From positions 1 through 64,000 of the forward strand of contig JAFRZW010000006.1 in assembly GCA_017442365.1 (NCBI GenBank): 64,000 nt of DNA, read 5' to 3'. The translations under genes were made by a program, and so were the position numbers. A model generated the notes under the pieces. It saw only the letters and a list, made by a program, of their open reading frames with translations. It was not told where the DNA came from and ran no database searches. The stretch is from Rikenellaceae bacterium (GTDB lineage: Bacteria > Bacteroidota > Bacteroidia > Bacteroidales > Rikenellaceae). Positions 51,835 through 61,458 of this stretch are shown here, piece after piece. The number at the start of each line of letters is the position of its first letter. Position 1 is the first letter of the stretch.

Positions 51835-53739
51835 CTACTGCACCGTACGCTCGAACTCAACCACTATTGCCTCGCGCGGTCCTACGACCGTCTGCTCCGA
51901 GAGCTCGATCGGCTCTCCCGTCAATACGTTACGACCCTGACCGAGAGTCGATGTGATCTCGGCATAGTGCGACCACGGAATCTGCTTGCGGCCGCGTGAA
52001 TTATTGATATAGACAAATACCGCATCGGTATCGTCATAACGGAAATAGGCATAGGTATTGTCGCGGCTACCGAAGTGCAACGTGCGACCCGTATGGATCA
52101 CCTGCTTGCCCTTGCGCCACTGGAACAGACGCTGAGTCCAGTCGAACAGCTCGGCAGCGTCGCCCGTATGCTGAGCCTTATCGAACAGATTCACCTCGTC
52201 CGTAGGCCAACCACCGGGGAAATCGACTCGCAGACCACCGTGGCCCTGCGACAGATCCTTCGAGCGGAACATCAACTCATCACCGGCAAAAACCTGCGGA
52301 ATACCGCGCATCGTAGCCAACAGTGTCATTGCGATCTTGGCACGTCCGACGTTACCGCGCACGATGTCAGCCGTTCGATCCGTATCGTGGTTGCCCGTGA
52401 AGATCATCATCTTCGACAGATCGTGATAGACAAAGTCGTTCGACACAGCGTCATAGACACGGATCATACCCTCGCCCCAACGCAACGAATCGGTGGGCAG
52501 TGCAGCACAGATCGCATCGCGCAGCGGGAAATCCATAATCGAGGGCAGGTGCGAATCGAAGCCGTCGCGGTTGGCGTTGCCACCCTGCCAATATGCCAGC
52601 TGGGGCACGTTGCCCGTCCAGCACTCGCCAACGATATTGAGGTTGGGATACTCAGCAACGATCGCCTCGCACCATTCGCTCATCGGCTGCTTCTCGTTGT
52701 AGGGATAGGTATCGACGCGCAGACCGTCCAGATCGGCCCACTCGATCCACCACACCGTCCACTGCTTGAAGTATTGCAGCAGGTAGGGGTTGTTCAGATT
52801 CATATCGGGCATCGAGCGATCGAACCAACCACTCTCCTGCACCTTCAAATCGTACTGCGAGGCGTTGGGATCCATATTTGTCGAGAACATATTGTTCGTC
52901 TGCACATACTCATCGTTATCGAAACGGTGGATCCAATCCTCGAAAGGCAGATCCTCGATCCACCAATGCGCTATGCCACAGTGGTTTGTAACGATATCCA
53001 TAATGATCTTGATGTCGCGCTTGTGAGCCTCGGCAACATACTCACGATAGAGTTCGTTCGAGCCCATACGCGGATCGATATGGTAGTAATCGGCACAAGC
53101 GTAGCCGTGATACGACGCAAAAGGCTCGTTGTCGAGCAGCAGCGGAGTTGACCAGATTGCCGTCATACCCAGATCGGCAATGTAATCCAAGTGGTCGATC
53201 ATACCCTGCAAGTCGCCACCGTGGCGACCGTAGAACTCCTCGCGGGCGCACTTATCGGCCGTATCGTCGGTCGAGTCGTTCGTCGTATCGCCATTTGCAA
53301 AGCGGTCGGGCATAAGCAGATAGATCGCGTCGGCAGTCGTAAAGCCCTGACGCTCGCGCGAGCCCTCACGACGCTCGGCAATCTCATAAGGCACCTTGAA
53401 GCTCTCGCCCTCACGCTCGAAAACGATATAGCGCACACCAGCCTCAGCCTGCGGATCGACCTTCACATCGGCAAACAGATAGTTCGGGCTGTCAGCCTTG
53501 TGCAGTGCGGAGATCTCGACACCCTCGCCCTCGATACGGACATCGCACGCAGCGATATTCTCGCCGTGCAACATCAGCTGCAACGGGGTCTGCATACCCG
53601 TCCACCACGACAGCGGCTCGACGCGATCGACCTGTGCGGCCGTAGCGTCGTCAACCGTCTGCGGATCGAATTGCGGAGCACTGCCACAAGCCACCGTAAC
53701 AAATGCCATAGCTGTAATGATCAAATGTTTAGCGTTCAT
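51835..53739 (-). CDS. SusA-like neopullulanase/cyclomaltodextrinase, GH13 lipoprotein (634 aa)
   Basis: GH13 enzyme acting on pullulan, cyclodextrins or maltodextrins. The signal peptide ends VTVAC (cysteine 18); the next residues (GSAPQ) are not acidic, so periplasmic placement is favoured. An N-terminal beta domain like the cyclomaltodextrinase N-domain (about 35-125) precedes the TIM barrel. Catalytic residues are Asp343 in GLRVDTY, Glu372 in VGECW and Asp452 in TGNHD. Other GH13 regions include IMDIVTNHCG. Size and layout match Bacteroides SusA (about 617 aa), which is not itself usually described as a lipoprotein. It is the last gene of the sus run, 16 bp after the next GH13 gene. Confidence 0.9.
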   Translation of the reverse strand: MNAKHLIITAMAFVTVACGSAPQFDPQTVDDATAAQVDRVEPLSWWTGMQTPLQLMLHGENIAACDVRIEGEGVEISALHKADSPNYLFADVKVDPQAEAGVRYIVFEREGESFKVPYEIAERREGSRERQGFTTADAIYLLMPDRFANGDTTNDSTDDTADKCAREEFYGRHGGDLQGMIDHLDYIADLGMTAIWSTPLLLDNEPFASYHGYACADYYHIDPRMGSNELYREYVAEAHKRDIKIIMDIVTNHCGIAHWWIEDLPFEDWIHRFDNDEYVQTNNMFSTNMDPNASQYDLKVQESGWFDRSMPDMNLNNPYLLQYFKQWTVWWIEWADLDGLRVDTYPYNEKQPMSEWCEAIVAEYPNLNIVGECWTGNVPQLAYWQGGNANRDGFDSHLPSIMDFPLRDAICAALPTDSLRWGEGMIRVYDAVSNDFVYHDLSKMMIFTGNHDTDRTADIVRGNVGRAKIAMTLLATMRGIPQVFAGDELMFRSKDLSQGHGGLRVDFPGGWPTDEVNLFDKAQHTGDAAELFDWTQRLFQWRKGKQVIHTGRTLHFGSRDNTYAYFRYDDTDAVFVYINNSRGRKQIPWSHYAEITSTLGQGRNVLTGEPIELSEQTVVGPREAIVVEFERTVQ

Positions 53740-53755
53740 CGTCGTGTTCGCTCAC

Positions 53756-55123
53756 TTATTTGGTCAAAATCATATAACCCCACGCCGCCAAGTCGATCTG
53801 CTCGTCGGCCACGAGTGTAACCTTCTCACCCGAGATTGCGTTGGTATATTCGCCGGCGATAGCTGCCGTTACAACAACCGACGCAGCCTCCTCCGAGAAG
53901 TTGAACAGGCTGACAACCTTGTTCTGCTCCACCTCGCGCGAGAATGCCAATACCGATTCGGGCGCACCCTCGACATATACCAGCTCGCCACCGCGCTCGC
54001 CCGAAGCCAAAGCTACGTTCGAGTGGCGCATAGCGTTGAGTTTCTTATAGAAATCGGTCCAACGGTTAGGCTCCCAACCGGGGATCGGATCCTTCTCGAA
54101 GAATGCAAAACGGTGGTCGTAGCCAACCTCCTGACCGGTGTAGATCAGCGGCTGAGCCTGCGGCAATACGTAGGTCATCGCTGCAAATGCCTCAGCACCC
54201 TCGCCATAGCGCTCGAACTCGGTACCCGACCACGAATTTTCGTCGTGATTCGAGGTGAAGAGCAGACGGAATGCCTCACGGGGATACTCGCTCGTGAACT
54301 CGGCAATCCACGCTTTCAGGTCGGCGGTTGTCTTGTCGCCCTTAGCGATGTCGTTCATAATGTGGAGCAACTTCCAGCCGTAGGTAGCATCGAAGCCAGC
54401 GGTGTGGAAATTGACACCCTCACCCTCTGCCAACAGATAGATGTCGGGGTTCAACTTCTTCAACTCTGCCCACGCCTTGGTCCAATAAGCGTCGGGCACC
54501 TCGCCTGCAACGTCGCAGCGGAAACCATCGACACCCTTCTCGATCCAGAACTTCAACACGTCGTACATAGCTGCGTGAACCTCCTCGCACTCGTAGTTGA
54601 GCTTCGAGATATCGGTCCAATCGTACTGCACGATGGGCTTGCCCGTCGAATCGCGCACGTACCACTCAGCCGGTTTCTCGGTTACCCACGCAGCATCGGG
54701 CGAGGTGTGGTTAGCCACATAGTCCAAAATCACTCGCATATCCAACTCGTGAGCCTTCGCCAGGAAGCTCTCGAAATCCTCCATCGTACCAAATTCGGGA
54801 TTCACCTCGTAGTAGTTGCGGATAGCATAGTACGAACCGAGCGTACCCTTACGACCCAGCTCACCAATGGGGTGGATCGGCATCAGCCAAACGATATCGA
54901 CACCCAGCTCCTTCAAGAAGGGCAGGCGCGCCTCAGCCGCTGCAAAAGAGCCCTCGGCACTCTGCTGACGCACATTCATCTCATATACAACCGCATCGTA
55001 AGCCCACTCGGCGTGAGCCGACGTCGATGCAACCTGCTCGTTAGCACTCGTGCAGCTTGCCATAAGCATAGCCACGAGCGAACAAAACAGCGAAATAATT
55101 ACAATTACACGTTTCATATTCAT
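53756..55123 (-). CDS. GH13 alpha-amylase-type lipoprotein (455 aa)
   Basis: Compact alpha-amylase-family glycosidase. The signal peptide ends LMASC (cysteine 24), followed by TSANEQ without an early acidic cluster, so periplasmic placement is likely. Only barrel and C-terminal beta domain are present. Catalytic residues are Asp204 in FRCDVAG, Glu233 in LLAEGEG and Asp294 in NHDEN; region I reads VILDYVANHTS. Because it lacks extra binding modules, small maltooligosaccharides are plausible substrates. An alternative ATG lies two codons in. Gaps to neighbours are 16 and 6 bp, so it is embedded in the sus operon. Confidence 0.88.
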   Translation of the reverse strand: MNMKRVIVIISLFCSLVAMLMASCTSANEQVASTSAHAEWAYDAVVYEMNVRQQSAEGSFAAAEARLPFLKELGVDIVWLMPIHPIGELGRKGTLGSYYAIRNYYEVNPEFGTMEDFESFLAKAHELDMRVILDYVANHTSPDAAWVTEKPAEWYVRDSTGKPIVQYDWTDISKLNYECEEVHAAMYDVLKFWIEKGVDGFRCDVAGEVPDAYWTKAWAELKKLNPDIYLLAEGEGVNFHTAGFDATYGWKLLHIMNDIAKGDKTTADLKAWIAEFTSEYPREAFRLLFTSNHDENSWSGTEFERYGEGAEAFAAMTYVLPQAQPLIYTGQEVGYDHRFAFFEKDPIPGWEPNRWTDFYKKLNAMRHSNVALASGERGGELVYVEGAPESVLAFSREVEQNKVVSLFNFSEEAASVVVTAAIAGEYTNAISGEKVTLVADEQIDLAAWGYMILTK

Positions 55124-55129
55124 CTATTT

Positions 55130-57226
55130 TTAGTCAATTTTGGTTATTACTTCAAACTCGTATGGTGCAACCTTAACCGTCAGACGCTCACCCGAGTGGG
55201 TCAGTTCGCCACCAAAGCGGGCCTCCGATTTCTGCTTGCGGTCGGCAGCCTTGGGCAAGGTCAGCTCAACGGTGCGCTCATCGCCACCCGTATTGAGCAC
55301 AACAACAACCCACTCACCCATATAGATTCGCACATAGGCCCAAACCTTCTCGTCGAGCGCCAGCGTCATCTGGTCGCCATAGTTCAACGGCATCGAGCTG
55401 CGACGAATCTTCACCAGCTCGCGCGTCAGTTCGTACTGCGCCTGCTCCATCTCGTTATAACCATCGAAGCGCATCATACGACGGTTGTCGGGGTCGTTAC
55501 CGCCCGGCTCGCCATACTCGTCGCCCTGATAGATACACGGCACACCCGCAATGGTCATATTGAGAGCATTGATCAGCGCAAGTTTCTTATATCCAATCGG
55601 ATCGCCAACGCCAATCTCGCGCAGCCAACCCGCAGCCTTATGATCCTCATCGGGCGAGAGCGTACCACCCGCCAACGAGATCAGACGCGCCTTATCGTGG
55701 TTGCCTGTGATGTTACCCATCGTGTGGTGAGCACCATAAGCACCCATCGACTCCTCGACAACCGACGCCAAGCGGGTAACCGAGTGGTCGCGCGTCAGCA
55801 CATCGAGAGCCGTATGATAGACATTGAAATCGAACTGAGCGTCGATCATACCGCTACGAACATACGAGCCAATCAGTTCGGGCGAGCCATACGTTTCGCC
55901 AATCTGCCACAGCTGACGATCGGGCAGCTGCGTGCGCATCTTCTTGGTCAGCGTACGCCAATAGTTCAACGGAATATGCTTGCAAGCGTCGTGGCGGAAG
56001 CCGTCCAATTCGTAATTGAGTACCCAGAACATTGCCGAGTCGGTCATCGGCTCAACCACCTCGGGGCGCTCCAAATCGAGCGAGGGAATATGCTCGTCGA
56101 ACCACGTCGTCAGACGGTGCTCGTCCCACAGACCCAAGTTCTTACGACCGTCGGGCAACATCAGCGGAGTAACCCAATCGGGGTGCTCCTGCATTACGGG
56201 CGAGTTGATATGCAGGTGGTTAGCAACGTAATCGAGGATCACGTTCATATTGTTTTCGTGCGCCACGTCCAGCAATCGCTTCAACTCGTCCGACGTTCCG
56301 AAACGGTCATCGACAACGGTCGTATAGATAGGCCAATAGCCGTGATAACCCGAGAAACGGGTGTGAGGATTGACATTCAGACCCCAAGCGTCGCGCGGAT
56401 TCTGCGTGATGGGCGAGATCCAGATGGTCGTAATGCCCAGATCCGAGAAGAAACCTCTCTCGATCTTTTCGCGCACACCAGCCAAGTCGCCACCCTGATA
56501 ATCTGCCTCGAAAAGCACATCGGGCTGGTTGAGCGGCTGGTTGTTGGTCGAATCGGCGTCGTAGAAACGGTCGATCATCAACGAATACAACACCTGCGCC
56601 TCACGATGATGGCGCGTCAACTGCTCCGCCTCACGAACGACCTTGCCATCAACGAGCGGAATCATCAGATCGTTGAAACGAGCCTCACCATTTGCAGCAT
56701 AGACGCGCAGGAACGAGTGCTTCTGCTCGGTTGCATCTTTGGGAATAATCAGCTCGAAGCCCTTATCATTGCGGAGAATGCAGGCCTCAGGCAGACGGCA
56801 GTTCTGCCACATTGCCACGATCTGATCGACCTCTTCGGTCGTTTCGACCGCAACCACGTGCATCATCTGGCTCACCGAGAAGATACGGTTCACATCGTTG
56901 CTTGCGCCCATCAGTGCCACAACCGAGAGCGAACGACCCTCGTTCCAAACCTCGAAGGTGGCTACGCCTGTGCCCTCGGGAGCCGTAACACGAAACTCTG
57001 ACCAATCTTCGGCAATCGGAGCCACCACCAGCTCGTCCGACGTGATCGAGTCGATCTTCTCCCACTCGGGCAGGTAGTCGGTGATGTAGAGCGTATTATC
57101 GCCTGCCACCAATCGTGCAGGGACAATCGGACGATTGTTACCCGTTTGGGGCAGATCGTTGAAAATCTTGGTCTGGCACGCAGCGAGCGTCGCAACAACG
57201 ACCAAAAGCGACAAAAATCTTTTCAT
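55130..57226 (-). CDS. GH13 lipoprotein with long N-terminal extension (698 aa)
   Basis: Alpha-amylase-family enzyme. The signal peptide ends LAAC (cysteine 17) followed by QTKIFND, without a leading acidic cluster. Residues about 25-205 form one or two beta-rich modules of unknown class (DNTLYITDYLPEWEK, FRVTAPEGTGVATFEVW); these may be starch-binding. The barrel carries Asp413 in FRHDACKH, Glu444 in QIGETYG and Asp511 in GNHDKAR; DVILDYVANHLH-type region I reads VILDYVANHLHINS. The motif HDACK with a His before Asp recalls pullulan- or cyclomaltodextrin-degrading subfamilies. It lies 35 bp after susG and 6 bp before the compact GH13 gene. The exact linkage specificity is not predictable here. 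Confidence 0.88.
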   Translation of the reverse strand: MKRFLSLLVVVATLAACQTKIFNDLPQTGNNRPIVPARLVAGDNTLYITDYLPEWEKIDSITSDELVVAPIAEDWSEFRVTAPEGTGVATFEVWNEGRSLSVVALMGASNDVNRIFSVSQMMHVVAVETTEEVDQIVAMWQNCRLPEACILRNDKGFELIIPKDATEQKHSFLRVYAANGEARFNDLMIPLVDGKVVREAEQLTRHHREAQVLYSLMIDRFYDADSTNNQPLNQPDVLFEADYQGGDLAGVREKIERGFFSDLGITTIWISPITQNPRDAWGLNVNPHTRFSGYHGYWPIYTTVVDDRFGTSDELKRLLDVAHENNMNVILDYVANHLHINSPVMQEHPDWVTPLMLPDGRKNLGLWDEHRLTTWFDEHIPSLDLERPEVVEPMTDSAMFWVLNYELDGFRHDACKHIPLNYWRTLTKKMRTQLPDRQLWQIGETYGSPELIGSYVRSGMIDAQFDFNVYHTALDVLTRDHSVTRLASVVEESMGAYGAHHTMGNITGNHDKARLISLAGGTLSPDEDHKAAGWLREIGVGDPIGYKKLALINALNMTIAGVPCIYQGDEYGEPGGNDPDNRRMMRFDGYNEMEQAQYELTRELVKIRRSSMPLNYGDQMTLALDEKVWAYVRIYMGEWVVVVLNTGGDERTVELTLPKAADRKQKSEARFGGELTHSGERLTVKVAPYEFEVITKID

Positions 57227-57261
57227 ACTATAATTAAGGTTCTTCGTTTCGATAATTTAGT

Positions 57262-58938
57262 TTAGATCTCGATGATGATCGACGAATAGGGAGGCATCGT
57301 GAGCTGGTGCTCGTTGGTGCCGATGGTCTTGACCGTAACGCCATTCATATCGGCAATCGGAGCCTTGATCGTGTGCTTAACTACGTGGGTGCTCGTCTTG
57401 TCCGACACGTTATGAACAACCAGCAGACGCTCCGAACCCGCCTCGCGATAGAACACCATCACCTGCTTGTTGGTATTGTCCGAATCGTTGAAATCCGACG
57501 GCAACTCCATCGTACCATACGCCAGCGCAGGATAGGTGTTGCGCAGACGAGCAAACTTGCGATAGACGTTGTAGATCGACTTGGGATCCTTAGCCTGCGT
57601 CTCGACGTTGCCCACGTTGAGCTCGAAGTTGTACTGCGACTTGTGCCACGTCGGACGCATCTTATCGCTCTCCTTCGGAGCCCACATCATCGGCTCACGA
57701 ACGTAGATATCGTCCTTCGACTTGTCGCCCAGCATACCGATCTCCTCACCATAATAGATATATGGCGAGCCGACCGACGTAAGCAGGATCGCTGCGGCCA
57801 TTTTTGCACGCTCAATCGAGCCGCCGAGGGTCGTGCGGGCACGATTCTCGTCGTGATTCGAGAGCTTGGTGGCGTGAATGAAGTCCGAACGATACTTTGC
57901 GTACTCCTTCTCCTGCTCGATCATATCCTTCGGGAACCACTTGGCGTGCGAGTTCTGAATGGCATACGACATACGCGCCTCCCAGCCCGTAAAGTCGAAC
58001 AATGCGGGCAGACCCTTATAGAACTTCGCCATCTCGGTATAATACAACCAGCACTCGCCCACCATATAGATATCGTTGAAGCCGAGCTTCGATTTGCCGC
58101 GGAAATAGTCGTTCAACTCGTTGTAGAATGCACTGAGGAAGGCCGAGTTCTCGGTTGCGCTCTCGTTGTCGTAGATGTGTTTCACAGCGTCCAGACGGAA
58201 ACCATCGACACCCTTATCAACCCAGAACTTCGCTGCGTCGGTCATCGCCTTGAACGCACCACTCGACGCGCAGCTCGACGAAGGACCATAGTTCAGGTCG
58301 GGCATCGAGCCGTTGTAGGGGTCGAAGTTGCTCAGGTAGTAATAGTTGGTCGTACCCGTAGGCACAGGCTTCCAGCAGCCATTGTCGGCCGTAGTCGAGA
58401 AGTGATAGAAGCTGCGATAGTCGTTATCCTCGCTCGAACAAGCCGTCGTAAACCACGGATTGAGGTTCGAGGTGTGGTTGGGGACAAAATCCAGAATCAC
58501 ACGAATCTTGCGCTTGTGTGCCTCGGCAATCAGCTTCTCCATATCGGCCATCGTGCCGTAGTCGGGGTTGATCACCTCGTAGTCGATCACATCGTAGCCG
58601 TGGTACGAGTTGCACTCAAAGACGGGCAACAGCCAAATGCCTGCAATACCCATATCGTCCAGATAGTCCAACTTGGCCGTTACGCCATTCAGGTCGCCCT
58701 TGCCGTCGCCGTCCGAATCGGCAAACGAACGCACAAAGATCTCGTAAAACAGATCGGCACGCTTCTGCCCGTCGAACTTACGCGCTGTGTACTGCGACAC
58801 CTGATCGACCACATCGCCCACCTGCTCATCGGGCGTGGGCTCGGTACCCGTGTTGTCGCCACCCGTTTTGTCGTCGCAGGCTACCATCAGCAGCGACGCC
58901 ATCAGGGCTAAATAGAGTAATAAATTCTTGAATTTCAT
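57262..58938 (-). CDS. susG: SusG-like surface alpha-amylase, GH13 (558 aa)
   Basis: Surface amylase that starts starch breakdown. The signal peptide ends LLMVAC (cysteine 21) followed by DDKTGGD, an acidic surface-export type sequence. A Ca-binding loop DSDGDGKGDLNG opens the barrel; catalytic residues are Asp250 in GFRLDAVKH, Glu295 in VGECW and Asp363 in SNHDENRAR. At 558 aa it is about 130 residues shorter than Bacteroides thetaiotaomicron SusG, and no inserted CBM58 is evident in domain B. It follows the SusF-like gene after a 96-bp gap containing a strong stem-loop without T tract. The symbol is by position and resemblance. Confidence 0.88.
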   Translation of the reverse strand: MKFKNLLLYLALMASLLMVACDDKTGGDNTGTEPTPDEQVGDVVDQVSQYTARKFDGQKRADLFYEIFVRSFADSDGDGKGDLNGVTAKLDYLDDMGIAGIWLLPVFECNSYHGYDVIDYEVINPDYGTMADMEKLIAEAHKRKIRVILDFVPNHTSNLNPWFTTACSSEDNDYRSFYHFSTTADNGCWKPVPTGTTNYYYLSNFDPYNGSMPDLNYGPSSSCASSGAFKAMTDAAKFWVDKGVDGFRLDAVKHIYDNESATENSAFLSAFYNELNDYFRGKSKLGFNDIYMVGECWLYYTEMAKFYKGLPALFDFTGWEARMSYAIQNSHAKWFPKDMIEQEKEYAKYRSDFIHATKLSNHDENRARTTLGGSIERAKMAAAILLTSVGSPYIYYGEEIGMLGDKSKDDIYVREPMMWAPKESDKMRPTWHKSQYNFELNVGNVETQAKDPKSIYNVYRKFARLRNTYPALAYGTMELPSDFNDSDNTNKQVMVFYREAGSERLLVVHNVSDKTSTHVVKHTIKAPIADMNGVTVKTIGTNEHQLTMPPYSSIIIEI

Positions 58939-58982
58939 CTTATTTTCTCGTGTTTTATTTGTTTCTTTCTCTTTTTCTTAGG

Positions 58983-59012
58983 GGTTGGTGAGCCGATCAA
59001 AGCTCACCAACC
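58983..59012 (-). promoter_or_regulatory. Intercistronic stem-loop between susF-like and susG
   Basis: GGTTGGTGAGC / GCTCACCAACC perfect 11-bp stem with an 8-nt loop, 22 bp after the susF-like stop. No T run follows on the minus strand, so it is more likely an mRNA processing or stability element than a terminator. Confidence 0.6.
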
Positions 59013-59034
59013 AAAATCAACGCTACGTGTGCGA

Positions 59035-61374
59035 CTACTTCGCAGTCAGCTTAACGGTAGCGGGGCTCACGCCCATATTTACCTCAACCAGATAGTTGCC
59101 CTCGGCAGCCACCTTGAAGTTAGCCTCATCGACACCGCACTCAACAGCAGTACCCAACTCAACGGTTACGACGCTCTCGCCCTTACCGCTCAGGTTGTAC
59201 TTCCAATCGGTGTCGCCGGCAGTCCAACCCACCTCGTGGCAACGGATCTTGAACTCACCCGAGATCTTCATCTCAGCCGAATAGATACCATTACCCTTAG
59301 CCTCCAACGGGAAGTCCTGCGACCACTGAGTGTCGTTCACTGCACCAATGACATTCACCGAGCCGATGGGTACTACCGTAGCCACACCAACCTGATCGGT
59401 TGCATTGAGCGCAACGTCCCAATAGTAAAGACCATAAGGCTGCTTGATGTTGTCGCCGAACGAAGTTGCGATATCATAAACGTAGGTAGTGCCCTCACGC
59501 AGTACGCCACCCAACCAAGCCGACCAATTCGGATAGGTTACCTTGAACTCAGCGTCGGTACCCGTAGCACCTTCGGGAGCATACATATCAACGAAACCTA
59601 CGAAACGCGACTTATCAACATCGCCACGGTTCTCGTGAGCGTAGCGCAACTGAGGCGACGCAGCACCCAAATTCCAGTTGTAAGCACCGAATGCACCGGT
59701 AATCTCCAAGAAATCGGGCGACAACGACAGATCCTTCACCGCACCGTCGATAGCCAACGTCATCGTGGTCAGGTCGAGCTCCAACTTGTGCATACCCTTG
59801 GTCATCACCAGATTCGAGCCATTGATCTGCAAGTTAGTGCAGCTACCGCCCAACTTGGTCTGGAACTCAACGCCATCAACCACCTTGTTCCACTGGTTGT
59901 CGAAGATGATCAGCATCGAGCCGTCCTTCGAGAAGTCGTGCTCCAAAACCCACTTGTCGGTCTTGCCCTCCTCAACGGGCGAGAACTGAACCGAGTTGCC
60001 GGCGTCCCAACCGTTGAAGTCGCCCACAGCACCAACCTTGCTAACAGCCAGCTGAGTGAGCTTCATTGCATTCAGATCGGCGTGCAACAGCGTCATACCT
60101 GCGTTGGTAGCCATCGGAGTTGCCTCTTCACCTGCTGCATACTTGGTCATAGCCGCAGCGTCGCCACCGAAGCGAGTAGCCAAGTCGGTCTGCAAACGCG
60201 ACAGAACGATCTGTGCGTCCGAAGCTGCCGTAGGCAGAGCGTTCAAGCCCCAGAAGCTGCCCGTCAAGCCATTCTCGTTGGTGATTGCCTGCATAGCAAC
60301 ACCCTTCGAGTAGTTCCACTCGTCGGTCGAATTAACCACGTAGAGCTTCGACTCGTCCTCCGAAACTGCACCCGTCTTGATGGTATAGGGATAGTCGTAG
60401 AGCGACAGCGTGAAACCGGTCAGACCGCTCACCTCGCCCGTACGCAGGTTGTTGTTCGAAGCGATAACCAGCTCCTCGGCACTCTCACCCAGCGAGCAGT
60501 TATAACCCTCAACGTCCCAAGCGTTGTTGAAACGTACCTTGTACTCCTTGTCGGGAGTTACGTTAGCGATACCGGTCCAGGTCTTGTCGGTTGCGTTGTA
60601 GTAGAGAGGTACGTCGTGGCCCCACGCGGGCTCACCAAACGCATCACCAATCAGCGATACCGATGTCAAAGGCAACATCACGTAGCTCAACTCATCGACA
60701 TTAACCTCGATGTAGTACAGACCAGCCTCCTTCTTGAAGTTTGCGGGAGCACCCTCAGCACTCTCAACGAAGAGCTTGCCCTCCTCCTCAGCGGGACCAT
60801 ACTCCGTACCGTCCCAATAGGGCTGCGAAACGATCTTGAACTCGCTCTGGTCAGCGTTCTCCAAGTGCAGGAAGCCACGGAATACACCGTCCGAGCCCTG
60901 CAACAGACGCGAGCACTCGCTATTCTCGGTCCAACCCTGATAAGCACCCAAGATGTAGAGATAGGTGATCTTCGAGTAGTTGAACTTGACAACCTGCTCC
61001 TTCGAAGTGAGCTTACCCTCAGCCGAGCAAGCCTCAACGTAGAAGGTCAGAGCATACTCGCCCGTGAGTTTGATATCCATCAACGAGAGCAATTCGGCAT
61101 TCGAGATCGAATAGCTGCACTCGGTGGTGCTGCCCAAGTTGATGTATGCGCCATCGCGCTTGACGTAAACCATATACTCGGCATCGTCCATACGAGCCGA
61201 CGACCAAACCAGCGTAAAGGTCTCATTGACGGTCAGGTCGTTCACCACCACCTCGTTGTGGGGTGCGATCGCGGGAGTGGTCGGATTGATGACCATCTCG
61301 TCGGGATCGTGGTTACAAGCCACGGCCAGAGCCAACACCGCAAAGGCCGACAGCAAATATTTCATAATTTTCAT
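59035..61374 (-). CDS. Enlarged SusE/SusF-family starch-binding lipoprotein (779 aa)
   Basis: Surface starch-binding protein without catalytic residues. The signal peptide ends LALAVAC (cysteine 20), followed by NHDPDEM, an acidic export-type sequence. A SusE-type N-terminal domain (about 25-120, TFTLVWSSARMDDAEYMVYV) is followed by a chain of about five CBM-like modules, starting near residues 131 (ILGAYQGW), 238 (LIGDAFGEPAWG), 455 (AVGDFNGWDAG), 555 (ITGAFGAYNWN) and 670 (VIGAVNDTQW), each with the aromatic residues used to stack on glucose. The B. thetaiotaomicron SusF is about 485 aa with three CBMs, so this protein is extended. It lies between susE and susG. Confidence 0.86.
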   Translation of the reverse strand: MKIMKYLLSAFAVLALAVACNHDPDEMVINPTTPAIAPHNEVVVNDLTVNETFTLVWSSARMDDAEYMVYVKRDGAYINLGSTTECSYSISNAELLSLMDIKLTGEYALTFYVEACSAEGKLTSKEQVVKFNYSKITYLYILGAYQGWTENSECSRLLQGSDGVFRGFLHLENADQSEFKIVSQPYWDGTEYGPAEEEGKLFVESAEGAPANFKKEAGLYYIEVNVDELSYVMLPLTSVSLIGDAFGEPAWGHDVPLYYNATDKTWTGIANVTPDKEYKVRFNNAWDVEGYNCSLGESAEELVIASNNNLRTGEVSGLTGFTLSLYDYPYTIKTGAVSEDESKLYVVNSTDEWNYSKGVAMQAITNENGLTGSFWGLNALPTAASDAQIVLSRLQTDLATRFGGDAAAMTKYAAGEEATPMATNAGMTLLHADLNAMKLTQLAVSKVGAVGDFNGWDAGNSVQFSPVEEGKTDKWVLEHDFSKDGSMLIIFDNQWNKVVDGVEFQTKLGGSCTNLQINGSNLVMTKGMHKLELDLTTMTLAIDGAVKDLSLSPDFLEITGAFGAYNWNLGAASPQLRYAHENRGDVDKSRFVGFVDMYAPEGATGTDAEFKVTYPNWSAWLGGVLREGTTYVYDIATSFGDNIKQPYGLYYWDVALNATDQVGVATVVPIGSVNVIGAVNDTQWSQDFPLEAKGNGIYSAEMKISGEFKIRCHEVGWTAGDTDWKYNLSGKGESVVTVELGTAVECGVDEANFKVAAEGNYLVEVNMGVSPATVKLTAK

Positions 61375-61398
61375 AGTGTTCTATTGCTTTTTCAGGTT

Positions 61399-61434
61399 AA
61401 AAAAGGTCGGGCGAGCGAGCGGGCCACGCCGCCC
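61399..61434 (-). promoter_or_regulatory. Possible attenuator between susE and susF-like genes
   Basis: The minus strand carries GGGCGGCG / CGC-T-CGCCC (one bulge) followed by GACC and T6, inside the 84-bp susE-susF gap. It could lower downstream transcription but the stem is imperfect. Confidence 0.35.
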
Positions 61435-61458
61435 ACACGCCTAACCAATTCGCACTCT

